64,000 nucleotides of DNA from Agathobacter sp. Lineage in GTDB: Bacteria > Bacillota > Clostridia > Lachnospirales > Lachnospiraceae. Of this stretch, positions 26,622 through 35,636 are shown piece by piece. Both the position numbers and the translations under genes were made by a program. Every line of letters starts with the position of its first letter. The first letter of the stretch is position 1. The stretch covers positions 1 to 64,000 of the forward strand of contig JALFLB010000029.1 in assembly GCA_022775045.1 (NCBI GenBank). Reading direction: 5' to 3'. The notes beneath the pieces were generated by a model, which made no database searches, was not told the origin of the DNA, and saw only the letters and a list, made by a program, of their open reading frames with translations.

Positions 26622-27259
26622 AACTTGGAATATCCAAATCCGTTTACCATCGCCTCAATCTGCTGCCCGTTCTTACAAAATGGGCAATCATGAGCCGTAT
26701 ATGCCTCATACCCGGTCACATCATCTTTATCGAACAAAGATTCCACATTAATCCCATCCACAGAATCAATTGTACTGAAAACGGACGCAATCCACTCAAC
26801 CTGCCCACCGTAATAGCGGATGCATTCCAGACTTCTGCGAATGGTCTCACCCGTTGTGGTCGTTGCCAGTAAAAGTACCACATGCTTACCTGCAATTGCT
26901 CCTTTGTTATTATCACGGAAAAGCATCTGATTATTATTGTTGATTTCAGGAGAAACCACATAAATCGTCTCATGCCGATTCGTAGAAAGCACACCTCCGT
27001 GCTCAATTTCCTGACTCAGGAAAGCGCCGATTACTTCTGTTCCATCCATGCACACGATTGTATCCACATACTCGGTCTTCGGCATTCTTGCATATAAAAT
27101 CTTTGCAGCTTCCTTTGCTTCCGATGCCCGGGTCTTTATGCTCGTCACATCCACATAATAATTGATATGGGAATGGCTCGTTGCAAAATGTCCCGGAATC
27201 GCATGCAGAACCAGTTGACTGCTCTCCTTTGAATAAAATTTTACCATTCGATTTTCCAT
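26618..27259 (-). CDS. Phosphoribosyltransferase-like protein
   Basis: The 213-residue protein resembles orotate-type PRTases in its central part: a strand AGKHVVLLLATTTTGETIRRSLECIRYYGG near residues 122-152 takes the place of the PRPP-binding loop. The two acidic residues normally preceding the TTG loop (VDDVxTTG) are replaced by LLLATTTTG, so catalysis is uncertain. The C-terminus has CPFCKNGQQIEAMVNGFGYSKL, a short CxxC zinc-like tail. I do not know its substrate. It lies 15 bp downstream of dut and probably shares its transcript, which fits a nucleotide-linked role. Confidence 0.5.
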   Translation of the reverse strand: MENRMVKFYSKESSQLVLHAIPGHFATSHSHINYYVDVTSIKTRASEAKEAAKILYARMPKTEYVDTIVCMDGTEVIGAFLSQEIEHGGVLSTNRHETIYVVSPEINNNNQMLFRDNNKGAIAGKHVVLLLATTTTGETIRRSLECIRYYGGQVEWIASVFSTIDSVDGINVESLFDKDDVTGYEAYTAHDCPFCKNGQQIEAMVNGFGYSKL

Positions 27260-27274
27260 AGTAATAACCTCCTT

Positions 27275-27709
27275 TTATACTTTACCGGTACTTCCAAAAC
27301 CACCGCGGTCAGTATGGGTCAAATGTGCCACCTGCTCAAATTCAATTCTAGGCTGGTTTTCCATTATACGAAACTGTGCTATCCGATCATTAACATGAAC
27401 CACGGTATCCCTTGTCGCATAGACCGGCATCCGCCACATATCGTTATCGCCACAATACGAACCGTCTACCACACCCATACTATTGGTTTGCAAAAGTCCC
27501 CAGTTCTTAAACGTCGAACTTCTCGGAACAAGATGTGCTTCATATCCCTGTGGTAATTCCATAGCCACGCCAAGCGGAATGAGGGCGAAATCCCCCGCAT
27601 GCATATGCACCTCTTCCGAGGCCCGAAGATCAATCCAGTCTGATTTCCCTTCAATATAATCCAGTTTTTCAATCTCATCTGTAAAATATTTTATTTTAAT
27701 TTTTTTCAT
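27275..27709 (-). CDS. dut: dUTP diphosphatase
   Basis: The 144-residue trimeric dUTPase hydrolyses dUTP to dUMP and PPi, keeping uracil out of DNA and supplying dTMP synthesis. The five conserved motifs are present: [33 protein letters not shown] with the catalytic Asp, RIAQFRIME, and the C-terminal phosphate-binding RGGFGSTGK. The start overlaps the gpsA stop by four bases (ATGA), so translation is coupled. Confidence 0.93.
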   Translation of the reverse strand: MKKIKIKYFTDEIEKLDYIEGKSDWIDLRASEEVHMHAGDFALIPLGVAMELPQGYEAHLVPRSSTFKNWGLLQTNSMGVVDGSYCGDNDMWRMPVYATRDTVVHVNDRIAQFRIMENQPRIEFEQVAHLTHTDRGGFGSTGKV

Positions 27710-28722
27710 TCCTTATCCCATTTCAGTCCCTGATGTTCCGTACGTTTTTCCCGAATCATCAGATCTGTCACAGCCTCCTTCACTGGTTTATCTTCAAACA
27801 ATACCTGATTAACCTCCTCAATAATCGGGAGTGATACCTGATATTTTTTTGCAAGTGCAATGGCCGCCTTGGCTGAATAAATTCCTTCCACGACCATCTT
27901 GACCTCCTTCGTTGCCTGTTCCATGGTATATCCCTGCCCAATCAGCATTCCGGCTTTCCGGTTTCGACTGTGCTTGCTCTCACAGGTAACAATCAGATCT
28001 CCGATTCCTGTCAGCCCTGAAAGTGTCTCAAGATGAGCCCCCATTGCCACAGCTAATCCGGTAATTTCTGCAATCCCCCGAGTAATCAACGCCGCTTTGG
28101 TATTATCTCCATATCCGAGACCATCTGCCATGCCTGCGGCAAGTGCAATCACATTCTTCAGAGATCCTCCCAATTCCATTCCAAGCATATCCGGGCTTGT
28201 ATAGACTCGAAATACCTGATTCATAAATAGATCCTGTATTTTCTCTGCAGTCTTTTGAGATCTTGCCCCCGCCACAACCGTAGTCGGGAGTCCTGCCCCC
28301 ACCTCTTCCGCATGGGACGGTCCGCACATTACTGCTACATCTGCACATGGAATCTCCTGTTCCACAACATCCGAGATGGTCATCAGGGTATCTTCCTCAA
28401 TTCCCTTCGCCACGCAGACAATAATCTGTCCCTCGCTTACAAATACGGTCATTTTCTTTGCCGTACTTCTTGTATAAACGGACGGTACTGCAAGCACAAG
28501 AAATTCTTTTCCCTCAACCGCCTCCTTAAGATCCGTTGTATAAATAATCGAATCCGGAAGTTTCACACCCGGCAGCTTATCTACATGCTCATGATGTGTA
28601 CGAAGCATCTCAATCTCAGCCTCATCAATTGACCAGACAGTTACTTCATTGCCGTTGGTACAAAGCAGCTTGGCAAGGGCAATCCCCCAGCTTCCTGCTC
28701 CAATTACTGCAACCTTTGCCAT
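27706..28722 (-). CDS. gpsA: Glycerol-3-phosphate dehydrogenase [NAD(P)+]
   Basis: The 338-residue enzyme reduces dihydroxyacetone phosphate to sn-glycerol-3-phosphate for phospholipid synthesis. It has the Rossmann motif [15 protein letters not shown] at the N-terminus, [10 protein letters not shown], the catalytic Lys in [14 protein letters not shown], and the [12 protein letters not shown] region. Length is typical. It lies one base from plsY and in an operon with der, so membrane lipid genes are grouped here. Confidence 0.97.
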   Translation of the reverse strand: MAKVAVIGAGSWGIALAKLLCTNGNEVTVWSIDEAEIEMLRTHHEHVDKLPGVKLPDSIIYTTDLKEAVEGKEFLVLAVPSVYTRSTAKKMTVFVSEGQIIVCVAKGIEEDTLMTISDVVEQEIPCADVAVMCGPSHAEEVGAGLPTTVVAGARSQKTAEKIQDLFMNQVFRVYTSPDMLGMELGGSLKNVIALAAGMADGLGYGDNTKAALITRGIAEITGLAVAMGAHLETLSGLTGIGDLIVTCESKHSRNRKAGMLIGQGYTMEQATKEVKMVVEGIYSAKAAIALAKKYQVSLPIIEEVNQVLFEDKPVKEAVTDLMIREKRTEHQGLKWDKE

Positions 28723-28723
28723 G

Positions 28724-29374
28724 TTAGTTCTCCTCTTTCTTCATTCCAAACCTGTTCTCTGTTCCGTTAAGCAGACGTTTGATATTCTCACGATGTTTCC
28801 AAAGCGCCATTACAGTAAAGCAGGCACTTACTATGTAAAATTCCATCCGGTAAGCTCCCTCAAGATGCAGATAACCGAGTTGTCCAAACACAATCACCTG
28901 AACCAGATAGCTACATACAACAAGTATGGATCCTAATGACACATACCTTGTAATTGCAACTGCCAGAATAAATAAAACGAGAGATGCCGGAGCCGATATC
29001 GGCAGAACCGCCAAAATCATCCCAGATGTACAGGCAATTCCCTTGCCACCCTTAAACTGCAGATAGAACGGAAAATTATGTCCCAGTACCGCGCCGAACC
29101 CAGCATATAATTCCAGCACCTTCACAAACTCAGGGTATGAATTTCTGAAAAGCAATTTCACCAGAAGCACCGCAAAAATCGCTTTAAACAAATCTCCAAG
29201 GAAGGTAATTGCCCCGGCTTTCCATCCGAGAACACGCAGTGAATTTGTTGTGCCCGCATTACCACTCCCCTCCTTCCGGATATCGATTCCCTTGCTTCGT
29301 CCATAGATATATCCCGTCTGAAACAGGCCAAACACATAGCCAATCAACAGTGAAATAATTCTTGCGATGATCAT
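28724..29374 (-). CDS. plsY: Acyl-phosphate glycerol-3-phosphate acyltransferase
   Basis: PlsY is the integral membrane enzyme that transfers the acyl group from acyl-phosphate (made by PlsX, encoded at 55906-56928) to glycerol-3-phosphate from GpsA. The 216-residue sequence has about five membrane segments and the three conserved motifs: IRKEGSGNAGTTNSLR, GHNFPFYLQFKGGKGIACTSG, and the C-terminal KHRENIKRLLNGTE. It is flanked by gpsA and der with gaps of one and two bases. Confidence 0.96.
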   Translation of the reverse strand: MIIARIISLLIGYVFGLFQTGYIYGRSKGIDIRKEGSGNAGTTNSLRVLGWKAGAITFLGDLFKAIFAVLLVKLLFRNSYPEFVKVLELYAGFGAVLGHNFPFYLQFKGGKGIACTSGMILAVLPISAPASLVLFILAVAITRYVSLGSILVVCSYLVQVIVFGQLGYLHLEGAYRMEFYIVSACFTVMALWKHRENIKRLLNGTENRFGMKKEEN

Positions 29375-29376
29375 GT

Positions 29377-30699
29377 TTAATCTTCCTTTCGCTCTCTTGT
29401 AATAAATTTCAAAGCTGTACCGCGAAATCCAAAGGTATCACGAATACGGTTCTCCAAATATCTGGTGTAAGAAAAATGCATCAGATTCTTATCATTGACA
29501 AATACAACAAAAGTCGGCGGCTTGACCGCGACCTGTGTCACATAATAAATCTTAAGCCTTTTGCCTTTATCCGTTGGTGGTTGCTGCATCGCCACTGCTT
29601 CTGCCACAATCTCATTTAAGACACCTGTTGCAACACGCATACTGTTATTTTCAATCACGATGTCGATCATTTCAAAGATTTTATGAAGACGCTGCCCTGA
29701 CTTTGCCGAAATAAATAAAATCTCCGCATACGGCATAAAACTAAGCACCTGACGAATCCGCTCGGTATGCTTTTTTACCGACGAATTATCCTTCTCAATA
29801 GCATCCCACTTGTTGACCGCAATAATAATTCCTTTTCCTCTTTCATGCGCAATCCCTGCAATCTTGGCATCCTGTTCTGTCACGCCCTCTGTGGCGTCAA
29901 TCACAATAATAACCACATCCGCGCGTTCCACCGCTGAAACGGCCCTGATAATGCTGTACCGCTCAATTTCTTCCTTAATCTTACTCTTTCGTCTGAGACC
30001 TGCCGTATCTATAAATACATATTCTCTCCCATTGTATTTAATGTCTGTATCAATTGCATCTCTTGTCGTTCCCGCAATATCCGACACAATCACACGGTCC
30101 TCCTGCGCGAGCTTATTAATCAGTGATGACTTCCCCACATTCGGTTTTCCGATAATGGCAACCTTTGGGCGATCATCCTCCTGCTCTTCTGTTGCAGATT
30201 CTGGAAAATATTTTACAACCTCATCGAGCATATCTCCCAGTCCAAGCATGGAAGCTGCCGAAACCGGATACGGTTCTCCGATTCCAAGATTATAGAACTC
30301 ATAAACATCCGGCATAAATTTTTCAAAGCTGTCCACTTTATTGACAACCAAAACCACCGGTTTCCCGGATCTGCGCAACATATCGGCCACCTTGGAATCT
30401 GCATCCTGAAGGCCCTGCCGCACATCGGTAATAAACATGATTACGTCAGCTGTCGCAATTGCAATCTCCGCCTGTTCCCGCATCTGCGAGAGAATCACAT
30501 CCCCGCTGTCTGGTTCTATCCCTCCGGTATCTATCAGTGTAAAATTATAATTCAGCCATGTCACATCCGCATAGATACGATCCCGCGTCACACCCGGAGT
30601 ATCTTTCACAATCGAAATCCGTTCCCCTGCAAGGGTATTAAAAAGTGTGGACTTTCCTACATTCGGACGTCCGACAATAGCAACGATTGGTCTGCTCAT
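29377..30699 (-). CDS. der: Ribosome biogenesis GTPase Der (EngA)
   Basis: The 440-residue protein has two tandem GTPase domains and a KH-like C-terminal domain, the unique Der layout. The first G1 is [12 protein letters not shown] with DTPG-type G3 and NKVD G4; the second is [12 protein letters not shown] with DTAG and NKWD. It is needed for 50S maturation. It is the first gene of der-plsY-gpsA-dut and lies after the terminator of the GntR-ABC cassette. Confidence 0.97.
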   Translation of the reverse strand: MSRPIVAIVGRPNVGKSTLFNTLAGERISIVKDTPGVTRDRIYADVTWLNYNFTLIDTGGIEPDSGDVILSQMREQAEIAIATADVIMFITDVRQGLQDADSKVADMLRRSGKPVVLVVNKVDSFEKFMPDVYEFYNLGIGEPYPVSAASMLGLGDMLDEVVKYFPESATEEQEDDRPKVAIIGKPNVGKSSLINKLAQEDRVIVSDIAGTTRDAIDTDIKYNGREYVFIDTAGLRRKSKIKEEIERYSIIRAVSAVERADVVIIVIDATEGVTEQDAKIAGIAHERGKGIIIAVNKWDAIEKDNSSVKKHTERIRQVLSFMPYAEILFISAKSGQRLHKIFEMIDIVIENNSMRVATGVLNEIVAEAVAMQQPPTDKGKRLKIYYVTQVAVKPPTFVVFVNDKNLMHFSYTRYLENRIRDTFGFRGTALKFITRERKED

Positions 30700-30747
30700 T
30701 CCCTACCTCTCTTCCTCACCCTGCTCTATGAAATTTTCATCTTAAAC

Positions 30748-30779
30748 AAAAATCAAGCAGGTTCTACCCGCTTGATTTT
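30748..30779 (-). terminator. Intrinsic terminator of the GntR-ABC cassette
   Basis: On the minus strand AAAATCAAGC ... GCTTGATTTTTG forms a 10-bp stem with an inner GGT/ACC pairing and ends in a run of T. It lies 36 bp after the permease stop. Confidence 0.8.
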
Positions 30780-30815
30780 ACAATAACCGAGGGCAGTTGT
30801 AAAGTCCTACCCTCC

Positions 30816-32723
30816 TTATCTGTCACTGGCTGCCGAAAAATTCAGTTCTTTCTCCGATGCAATCACACCCTCATCGATCAATGTCCTGATAATATTCGTA
30901 CACTCCTCCCCAAAATTAACATAGACCGATCCTCTCTTTGTATCTGGTCCTTCCGTGTATTCGTAGTCTTTATCCGCGCTTTGGATTCTCTCATTATACC
31001 ATCCATAGGAATCTTTCCAGTCAATTGTAGAATGCTCAATATAAATATTCAGATATGCCATAGAATATTGCGTATCTTCTTGATCCGGATCCATCAGATA
31101 ATTCCCCAGATTGTATTTTTGAATGGTTCCTTCCTCCACATCCTTAAGCAGGGCAGCATAAATCTTCTTTGCACAATCCTGATCAAGCTCGTATGTGGTG
31201 TAGTCAGCGTTTTCGTCGGATATCTCCAATTGTCCGTCCAGCACCTTTGTTATGTGGTCATAATCATCCCCAGCAAGATTCGTCATAAAATTATCCGGTT
31301 CCGATTCATAGCCTGTAATCTTATTTGCAATGTCCACACTCGATTCCACACCAGAAGGGATCCTATAAGAACGGGTGATCACATGTCCATTCTTAAGACA
31401 ATAGTTCAGTGTTAGATACCCGAAATCCTGCTCTGTGCCTTTCTCCCGTAGAAACTCCTTCTTCTGTTCCAGAATTTCCTTTTGAAGATTAATTACACAA
31501 TCCACGTCTTTGCCAGTAAATTCAACCGGATAGTTCATCGAAATATATGCATATGCAATCTGCTCCTTGTCCGGTATGTACTGTTCCACATGGTAGCCAA
31601 TCCCATAGATCACTGCAAAACTGGCTGATAAGAAAACAAGAAATAAACTACATTCCTTCCACCTTCGAAGTTCAAAAACACGAAAGGACTTCTGCACAAA
31701 CATCTCCGCAATAAAGAAACCAACCAGTCCCAGAATCAATATCAGCGCAAACAAAGCCGGCTTGGATACCCAGATTGATACCGCTCCAAGAAACTCCGAC
31801 GCTAAAATCCCCACAAAATAACCCAGGCAGACCCCGACGCCCCAGCGGAACACCGGCTTAACCCATCCAAATGTGAGCAAATCCCCCGTACATTCAATTC
31901 TTCTCTTTTTGTAGCAATACCATGCAAAAAGATAAAAAAGCACAGCAATTCCAACATAACAAAGGACAACCTTACTACCATGAAGACTGATTGCCTTCGC
32001 AACCATACGCTCTTTTTCATCCATTTGGTAGCTGGTTTTAAAATACACATTTCCCGCAAAATAATCAAGAGGCGACAGCGCATTCAAAAAAGGAATGCCT
32101 GATATATCCGAAAAGCTTACCCCATATCCTAAAAAGGATAAAATATATCTCGTTCCTGTGCACAGTCCAACACTCAAATAATTGAATACACCAAAATACA
32201 CAGGGAGTGCAAACATCTGCCCTGTAAACATTGCGCAGAAGCATACAATGCCATAAAAAAGGAAGGCAGCTCCCATTACACTCAACAGCCATACTCCCAA
32301 CAGCTCAATGCTTGTGATTCCATTGAACAGGCCCACAAAAACTGACACAAAAAATACCAGAAGCTGCGGTATCAGCATAAAAGAAAGCCCACTGACAACA
32401 TTGGTAAAAAATAACTCTGTTCTTGTGACCGGAAGAGCATGAATCATATTGGCACTCTTTGTCGTAAACAGATATCCAAACAACGCCATTCCTGTAATCA
32501 CAGCAACAAACGCTACAACATAAATATCAACTCTGAGATTTAGGGCAGAAGCCAGCGTTTCCAGCCGATCTCCCTCTGTAATCACATTCTGCCGCAGTCC
32601 CGACCAGATACTTCCCGGAATCTTCACCAGACCATAGAGCAGATAGCACACCCAGATTGGCCAGTACAGTGTAACATTTTTCTTAAAAATAGCCTTATTA
32701 AAAAAGGATGTCTTTGACTTCAT
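30816..32723 (-). CDS. ABC-2 type exporter permease with large C-terminal extracytoplasmic part
   Basis: The start is the ATG at 32723 (MKSKTSFFNKAIFKKN), eight bases after GGGAGG and inside the end of the ATPase gene; the longer frame to 32849 is antisense-free but lacks a site. The 635-residue protein has an N-terminal ABC-2-like membrane half with about ten segments up to residue 395, then about 240 mostly soluble residues rich in Asp, Glu and Tyr. Such proteins are known in Lachnospiraceae, where the tail carries a domain of unknown function (possibly DUF6449). The substrate is unknown. It overlaps the ATPase by 26 bases and is the last gene of the cassette. Confidence 0.78.
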   Translation of the reverse strand: MKSKTSFFNKAIFKKNVTLYWPIWVCYLLYGLVKIPGSIWSGLRQNVITEGDRLETLASALNLRVDIYVVAFVAVITGMALFGYLFTTKSANMIHALPVTRTELFFTNVVSGLSFMLIPQLLVFFVSVFVGLFNGITSIELLGVWLLSVMGAAFLFYGIVCFCAMFTGQMFALPVYFGVFNYLSVGLCTGTRYILSFLGYGVSFSDISGIPFLNALSPLDYFAGNVYFKTSYQMDEKERMVAKAISLHGSKVVLCYVGIAVLFYLFAWYCYKKRRIECTGDLLTFGWVKPVFRWGVGVCLGYFVGILASEFLGAVSIWVSKPALFALILILGLVGFFIAEMFVQKSFRVFELRRWKECSLFLVFLSASFAVIYGIGYHVEQYIPDKEQIAYAYISMNYPVEFTGKDVDCVINLQKEILEQKKEFLREKGTEQDFGYLTLNYCLKNGHVITRSYRIPSGVESSVDIANKITGYESEPDNFMTNLAGDDYDHITKVLDGQLEISDENADYTTYELDQDCAKKIYAALLKDVEEGTIQKYNLGNYLMDPDQEDTQYSMAYLNIYIEHSTIDWKDSYGWYNERIQSADKDYEYTEGPDTKRGSVYVNFGEECTNIIRTLIDEGVIASEKELNFSAASDR

Positions 32724-33603
32724 AGTCCAAGCCTCCCATCTCATATATAAATATTTCTTCAAGTGTAAGTGGAAGAATATCAACAATTGCCAGATTCTCT
32801 CCCTCTGTTGCAATGGCTTTGGCGGCTTCTTTCGGATTTCCTCTGACAATCATCGTATACACCCGTCCGATATTGGACATATGCAGTACTTCAAACTGAT
32901 CTGGCAGCTTTGGCATTCCACTCTGGCAAGCTACCTGAATCTTGCAGATATTTCCCTGCAGTTCCGAAAGAGAACGCTCAATGATTACCCTTCCATGATT
33001 CATAATTCCAACATGGTCACAGACATCCTCCAGTTCCCGTAAGTTATGGGAGGAAACAAGCACCGTTGTCTGTTTTTCAGCCACTTCTGCCATCAGAATT
33101 CCCCAAATCTGACGCCTCATAACCGGGTCCAGCCCATCCAGCGGTTCATCCAGAATCAACAGCTTCGGTCGACAGCAGATTGCCAGCCAGAATGCCACCT
33201 GCTTTTGCATCCCTTTTGACAGGCGACGGATATTGCGTCTGATATCAATGCTCGGAAAAAACTCCTGCATACGGTAGAACATCGTCTCATCAAAATCCGG
33301 ATAGATTCCCTTATAATACCGCATCATTTCAAGCGTATCCGCCTGAAGAAAATAAAACAGTTCATCGGGAATATAAGCCAGCTTTTCCTTCACTATCCGA
33401 TTCTCATAGACAGGATTTCCATCTATAAAAATTTCTCCGGCATCCGGTCTGAGCACTCCTGTCAAATGCCGGATCAGTGTTGATTTTCCCGCACCATTTG
33501 GACCGACGAGACCATAGATATCCCCTGTTCCAACATTCATATTTACGCCATCAAGCGCACGGAACTCCCCAAATCCTTTTATCAGATTATTCACTTCGAT
33601 CAA
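32698..33603 (-). CDS. ABC exporter ATPase (YtrB-like)
   Basis: The 301-residue protein has Walker A GPNGAGKSTLIRHLTG, the Q-loop region IPDELFYF, signature RLSKGMQKQVAFW, Walker B LLILDEPLDGLDPV and the H-loop SSHNLREL. It starts with TTG at 33603, nine bases after AAAGGAG, and overlaps the GntR gene by 17 bases. In Bacillus the same GntR(YtrA)-ATPase-permease arrangement responds to cell-wall-acting antibiotics; whether this cassette does is inference. Confidence 0.85.
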   Translation of the reverse strand: MIEVNNLIKGFGEFRALDGVNMNVGTGDIYGLVGPNGAGKSTLIRHLTGVLRPDAGEIFIDGNPVYENRIVKEKLAYIPDELFYFLQADTLEMMRYYKGIYPDFDETMFYRMQEFFPSIDIRRNIRRLSKGMQKQVAFWLAICCRPKLLILDEPLDGLDPVMRRQIWGILMAEVAEKQTTVLVSSHNLRELEDVCDHVGIMNHGRVIIERSLSELQGNICKIQVACQSGMPKLPDQFEVLHMSNIGRVYTMIVRGNPKEAAKAIATEGENLAIVDILPLTLEEIFIYEMGGLDYEVKDILF

Positions 33604-33973
33604 AGCTTTTTTCTCCTTTTGTCAATTCTGTCACACGCTTTACAAGCTCTTCGGGTTTTACAGAAAGAATGCATAACTGATCCACCACACGGTCAAACTC
33701 CTGAAGCAATTCTTTTTTTTGCCAATTCTCAAGGTCTTTTCCTGCAATCGCACAGTCCCCTTTTCCCTCCTCGAATCGGACATACCCCTCCTGCTCCAAC
33801 TCCCGATATACCGCCGCAACCGTCTTGGGATTGACCGCCAGCTTCGATGCCAGTTCTCCCACGGATGGCAGCCTTTCCTCTCCGGAAAAAGCATATGATA
33901 TGACGATTGTACGTATTTCTTCCTTAATCTGTTTGTAGAGAAGCCTTTCCTCTCTGTAATTCAGCTGTATCAA
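33587..33973 (-). CDS. GntR family regulator, YtrA type
   Basis: The 128-residue protein has an N-terminal winged helix (YKQIKEEIRTIVISYAFSGEERLPSVGELASKLAVNPKTVAAVYRELEQEGYV) and a short effector tail of about 55 residues, the YtrA subfamily layout. It starts with TTG at 33973, seven bases after AGGAGG. The binding site and start codon lie inside a perfect inverted repeat, so it very likely represses itself and the exporter genes that follow. Confidence 0.88.
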   Translation of the reverse strand: MIQLNYREERLLYKQIKEEIRTIVISYAFSGEERLPSVGELASKLAVNPKTVAAVYRELEQEGYVRFEEGKGDCAIAGKDLENWQKKELLQEFDRVVDQLCILSVKPEELVKRVTELTKGEKSFDRSE

Positions 33974-33998
33974 AACAGTTCCTCCTAGTTTGATACAG
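33965..33998. promoter_or_regulatory. GntR operator overlapping ribosome binding site and start codon
   Basis: CTGTATCAAA (33965-33974) and TTTGATACAG (33989-33998) form a perfect 10-bp inverted repeat with a 14-bp spacer. The spacer contains the AGGAGG of the GntR gene and one arm contains its TTG start codon. An extended -10 (TGTTACACT, 34008-34001 region) lies just upstream, so the repeat covers the transcription start. YtrA-type regulators bind such repeats. Confidence 0.75.
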
Positions 33999-34061
33999 CA
34001 AGTGTAACACAGATTTCTTTTCAGTAATTTAATAACTGCAAAACAATTTCTTAGGAAAATC

Positions 34062-34919
34062 TTAAGATTTCTCCCTCAGCATTAAAAATGCTCCCAGATT
34101 TCCCCTTTTTCCATGACTGGCGCGATGAGAAAATAGCAACCGCGAATTACAGCAGGTACAAATATTTGTCACGGCCAGCTGCTCCCTTCTGATTCCTGCC
34201 TCAAGCAGCACAATCTCATTGCATTTCCAAAGATCAAGCTGATATTTTCCATTTCCTTTATCCAGCATAATCTCCCGCTCATGCCCTGCAAACTCCCGGC
34301 AAAAAGCATTCGCCACATCTGCACTGACCTCATAACAATCCTGACATATGGATGGACCTACTGCTGCAAAAATCTGCTCCGGCTCACTGCCAAATTCACG
34401 TTCCATCGCTTCCAGTGTGACAGCGCCCATTCTCCCTACCGTTCCCCGCCATCCTGAATGGCTGAGTCCGATTGCATGATGCACAGGATCTACAAAAAAA
34501 AGCGGTACACAATCTGCATAAAAGGTGGATAAAATGAGTCCCGCCTCATCCGTAATCAATCCGTCTACATCCGTATAAGGCCTTTCTCTTGTCACACCGT
34601 ACCCGGCACAGCTTCTGTCTACACGCAGCACATTTGTCGTATGGGTCTGATCGGAACAGACAAATGCATCTGGTTCCTTTCCAAACACATGCGCCAGGCG
34701 CCGATAATTCTCCATAACTGCCTCCGGATCATCTCCTCTCGTAAAGCTTAAATTTAAGCTCTCATAGATGCCGCGGCTTACCCCTCCGCCTCTTGTGGTA
34801 AATGCATGTTCTACCACACCTGTCTGCTCCAAAAGCGGATAGCGAAGCAGGGGTAATTCCTGATGATCCAATTCTAAAATCTGTCTGCCATCCTTTCTTT
34901 TAAAATCACAATATCTCAT
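34062..34919 (-). CDS. pgeF: Peptidoglycan-editing factor / purine nucleoside phosphorylase (YfiH/PgeF)
   Basis: The 285-residue laccase-domain protein has the conserved zinc-binding motifs HAFTTRGGGVS, QTHT, ADCVPLFF and HSGWRGT. Members act on adenosine, inosine and methylthioadenosine, and in Escherichia coli keep L-serine out of peptidoglycan. The C-terminal CTCCNSRLLFSHRASHGKRGNLGAFL is the usual end. It lies six bases after yraN at the end of the conserved block that starts with ylxM. Confidence 0.92.
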   Translation of the reverse strand: MRYCDFKRKDGRQILELDHQELPLLRYPLLEQTGVVEHAFTTRGGGVSRGIYESLNLSFTRGDDPEAVMENYRRLAHVFGKEPDAFVCSDQTHTTNVLRVDRSCAGYGVTRERPYTDVDGLITDEAGLILSTFYADCVPLFFVDPVHHAIGLSHSGWRGTVGRMGAVTLEAMEREFGSEPEQIFAAVGPSICQDCYEVSADVANAFCREFAGHEREIMLDKGNGKYQLDLWKCNEIVLLEAGIRREQLAVTNICTCCNSRLLFSHRASHGKRGNLGAFLMLREKS

Positions 34920-34925
34920 ACTCTT

Positions 34926-35273
34926 TTACTCTCCAAACGCATTGCGAATCAGGGTGATTTCCTGCCCACACACCGCCACAACATCAAAGCGGCACGGAGT
35001 GTCCATTCTCAGCCCGTTCCGCATCAGATAGTAACGCGCCACTTTCAATATGTTCTGTCTCTTATGCCAGGTTACCGCCTCAAGCGGCGAACCGCAGCCG
35101 GTACCCGCACGATATTTCACCTCGACAAAGCACAGATATTCCTCCTCCCGCGCAATCAGATCAATTTCTCCATTCCTGCAACGGAAATTGCAGGTTATAA
35201 TTTCATATCCCTGCGCACACAAATAATCGGCTGCCAGCTTCTCATAACTGGCTCCCACCTGTCTTTTATTCAT
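34926..35273 (-). CDS. yraN: YraN family putative endonuclease
   Basis: The start is the ATG at 35273 (MNKRQVGASYEKLAADYL), preceded by GGGGGAG; the TTG at 35291 overlaps this site. The 115-residue product has the Holliday-junction-resolvase-like fold with acidic residues in NFRCRNGEIDLIAREEEYLCFVEVKYR. The biochemical role of YraN is not settled. The gene belongs to the rnhB-ylqG-ylqH-yraN run. Confidence 0.9.
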   Translation of the reverse strand: MNKRQVGASYEKLAADYLCAQGYEIITCNFRCRNGEIDLIAREEEYLCFVEVKYRAGTGCGSPLEAVTWHKRQNILKVARYYLMRNGLRMDTPCRFDVVAVCGQEITLIRNAFGE

Positions 35274-35291
35274 TTTCTCCCCCAAAATCAA

Positions 35292-35633
35292 TTACTGATA
35301 CTGTTCCAGCTTGGCCTTCATCCGATCCATATCGTCCACAAATACCAGAATCTCTGCTACAACTTCATATAATTCCGGAGGAATCATATCACCGATCTGC
35401 AGCTTTGACAGCGTATCTGCCAGCTTATTGTCCTGATACGTAGGCACCTTGTTTTCTTTCGCAGTTTCAATAATTTTCTCTGCGACCCTGCCTTTTCCCG
35501 TAGCAAGAATTCTCGGAGCAGCCTCTCCCGGCTCGTAGGCAATAGCTACAGCCGTTTTATCCAGATTATTTTTTTCTTTTTGCAATTGTTCAAACTGAAA
35601 CGGTTTAAAATGATTGTCTGACATATCTGACAC
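35292..35633 (-). CDS. Stand-alone FlhB C-terminal-like protein (YlqH)
   Basis: The 113-residue protein consists of the cytoplasmic domain of FlhB/EscU export-switch proteins without the membrane part. Visible blocks are KTAVAIAYEPGEAAPRILATG, KGRVAEKIIETAKENKVPTYQD and LADTLSKLQIGDMIPPELYEVVAEILVFV. The NPTH autocleavage motif of true FlhB is absent; the position reads YEPGEAAPRI. In Bacillus subtilis YlqH has the same layout and position next to YlqG and rnhB, and Helicobacter FhlB can partly replace the FlhB C-terminus. No other flagellar gene is in the window. Confidence 0.8.
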   Translation of the reverse strand: MSDMSDNHFKPFQFEQLQKEKNNLDKTAVAIAYEPGEAAPRILATGKGRVAEKIIETAKENKVPTYQDNKLADTLSKLQIGDMIPPELYEVVAEILVFVDDMDRMKAKLEQYQ

Positions 35634-35636
35634 CTC

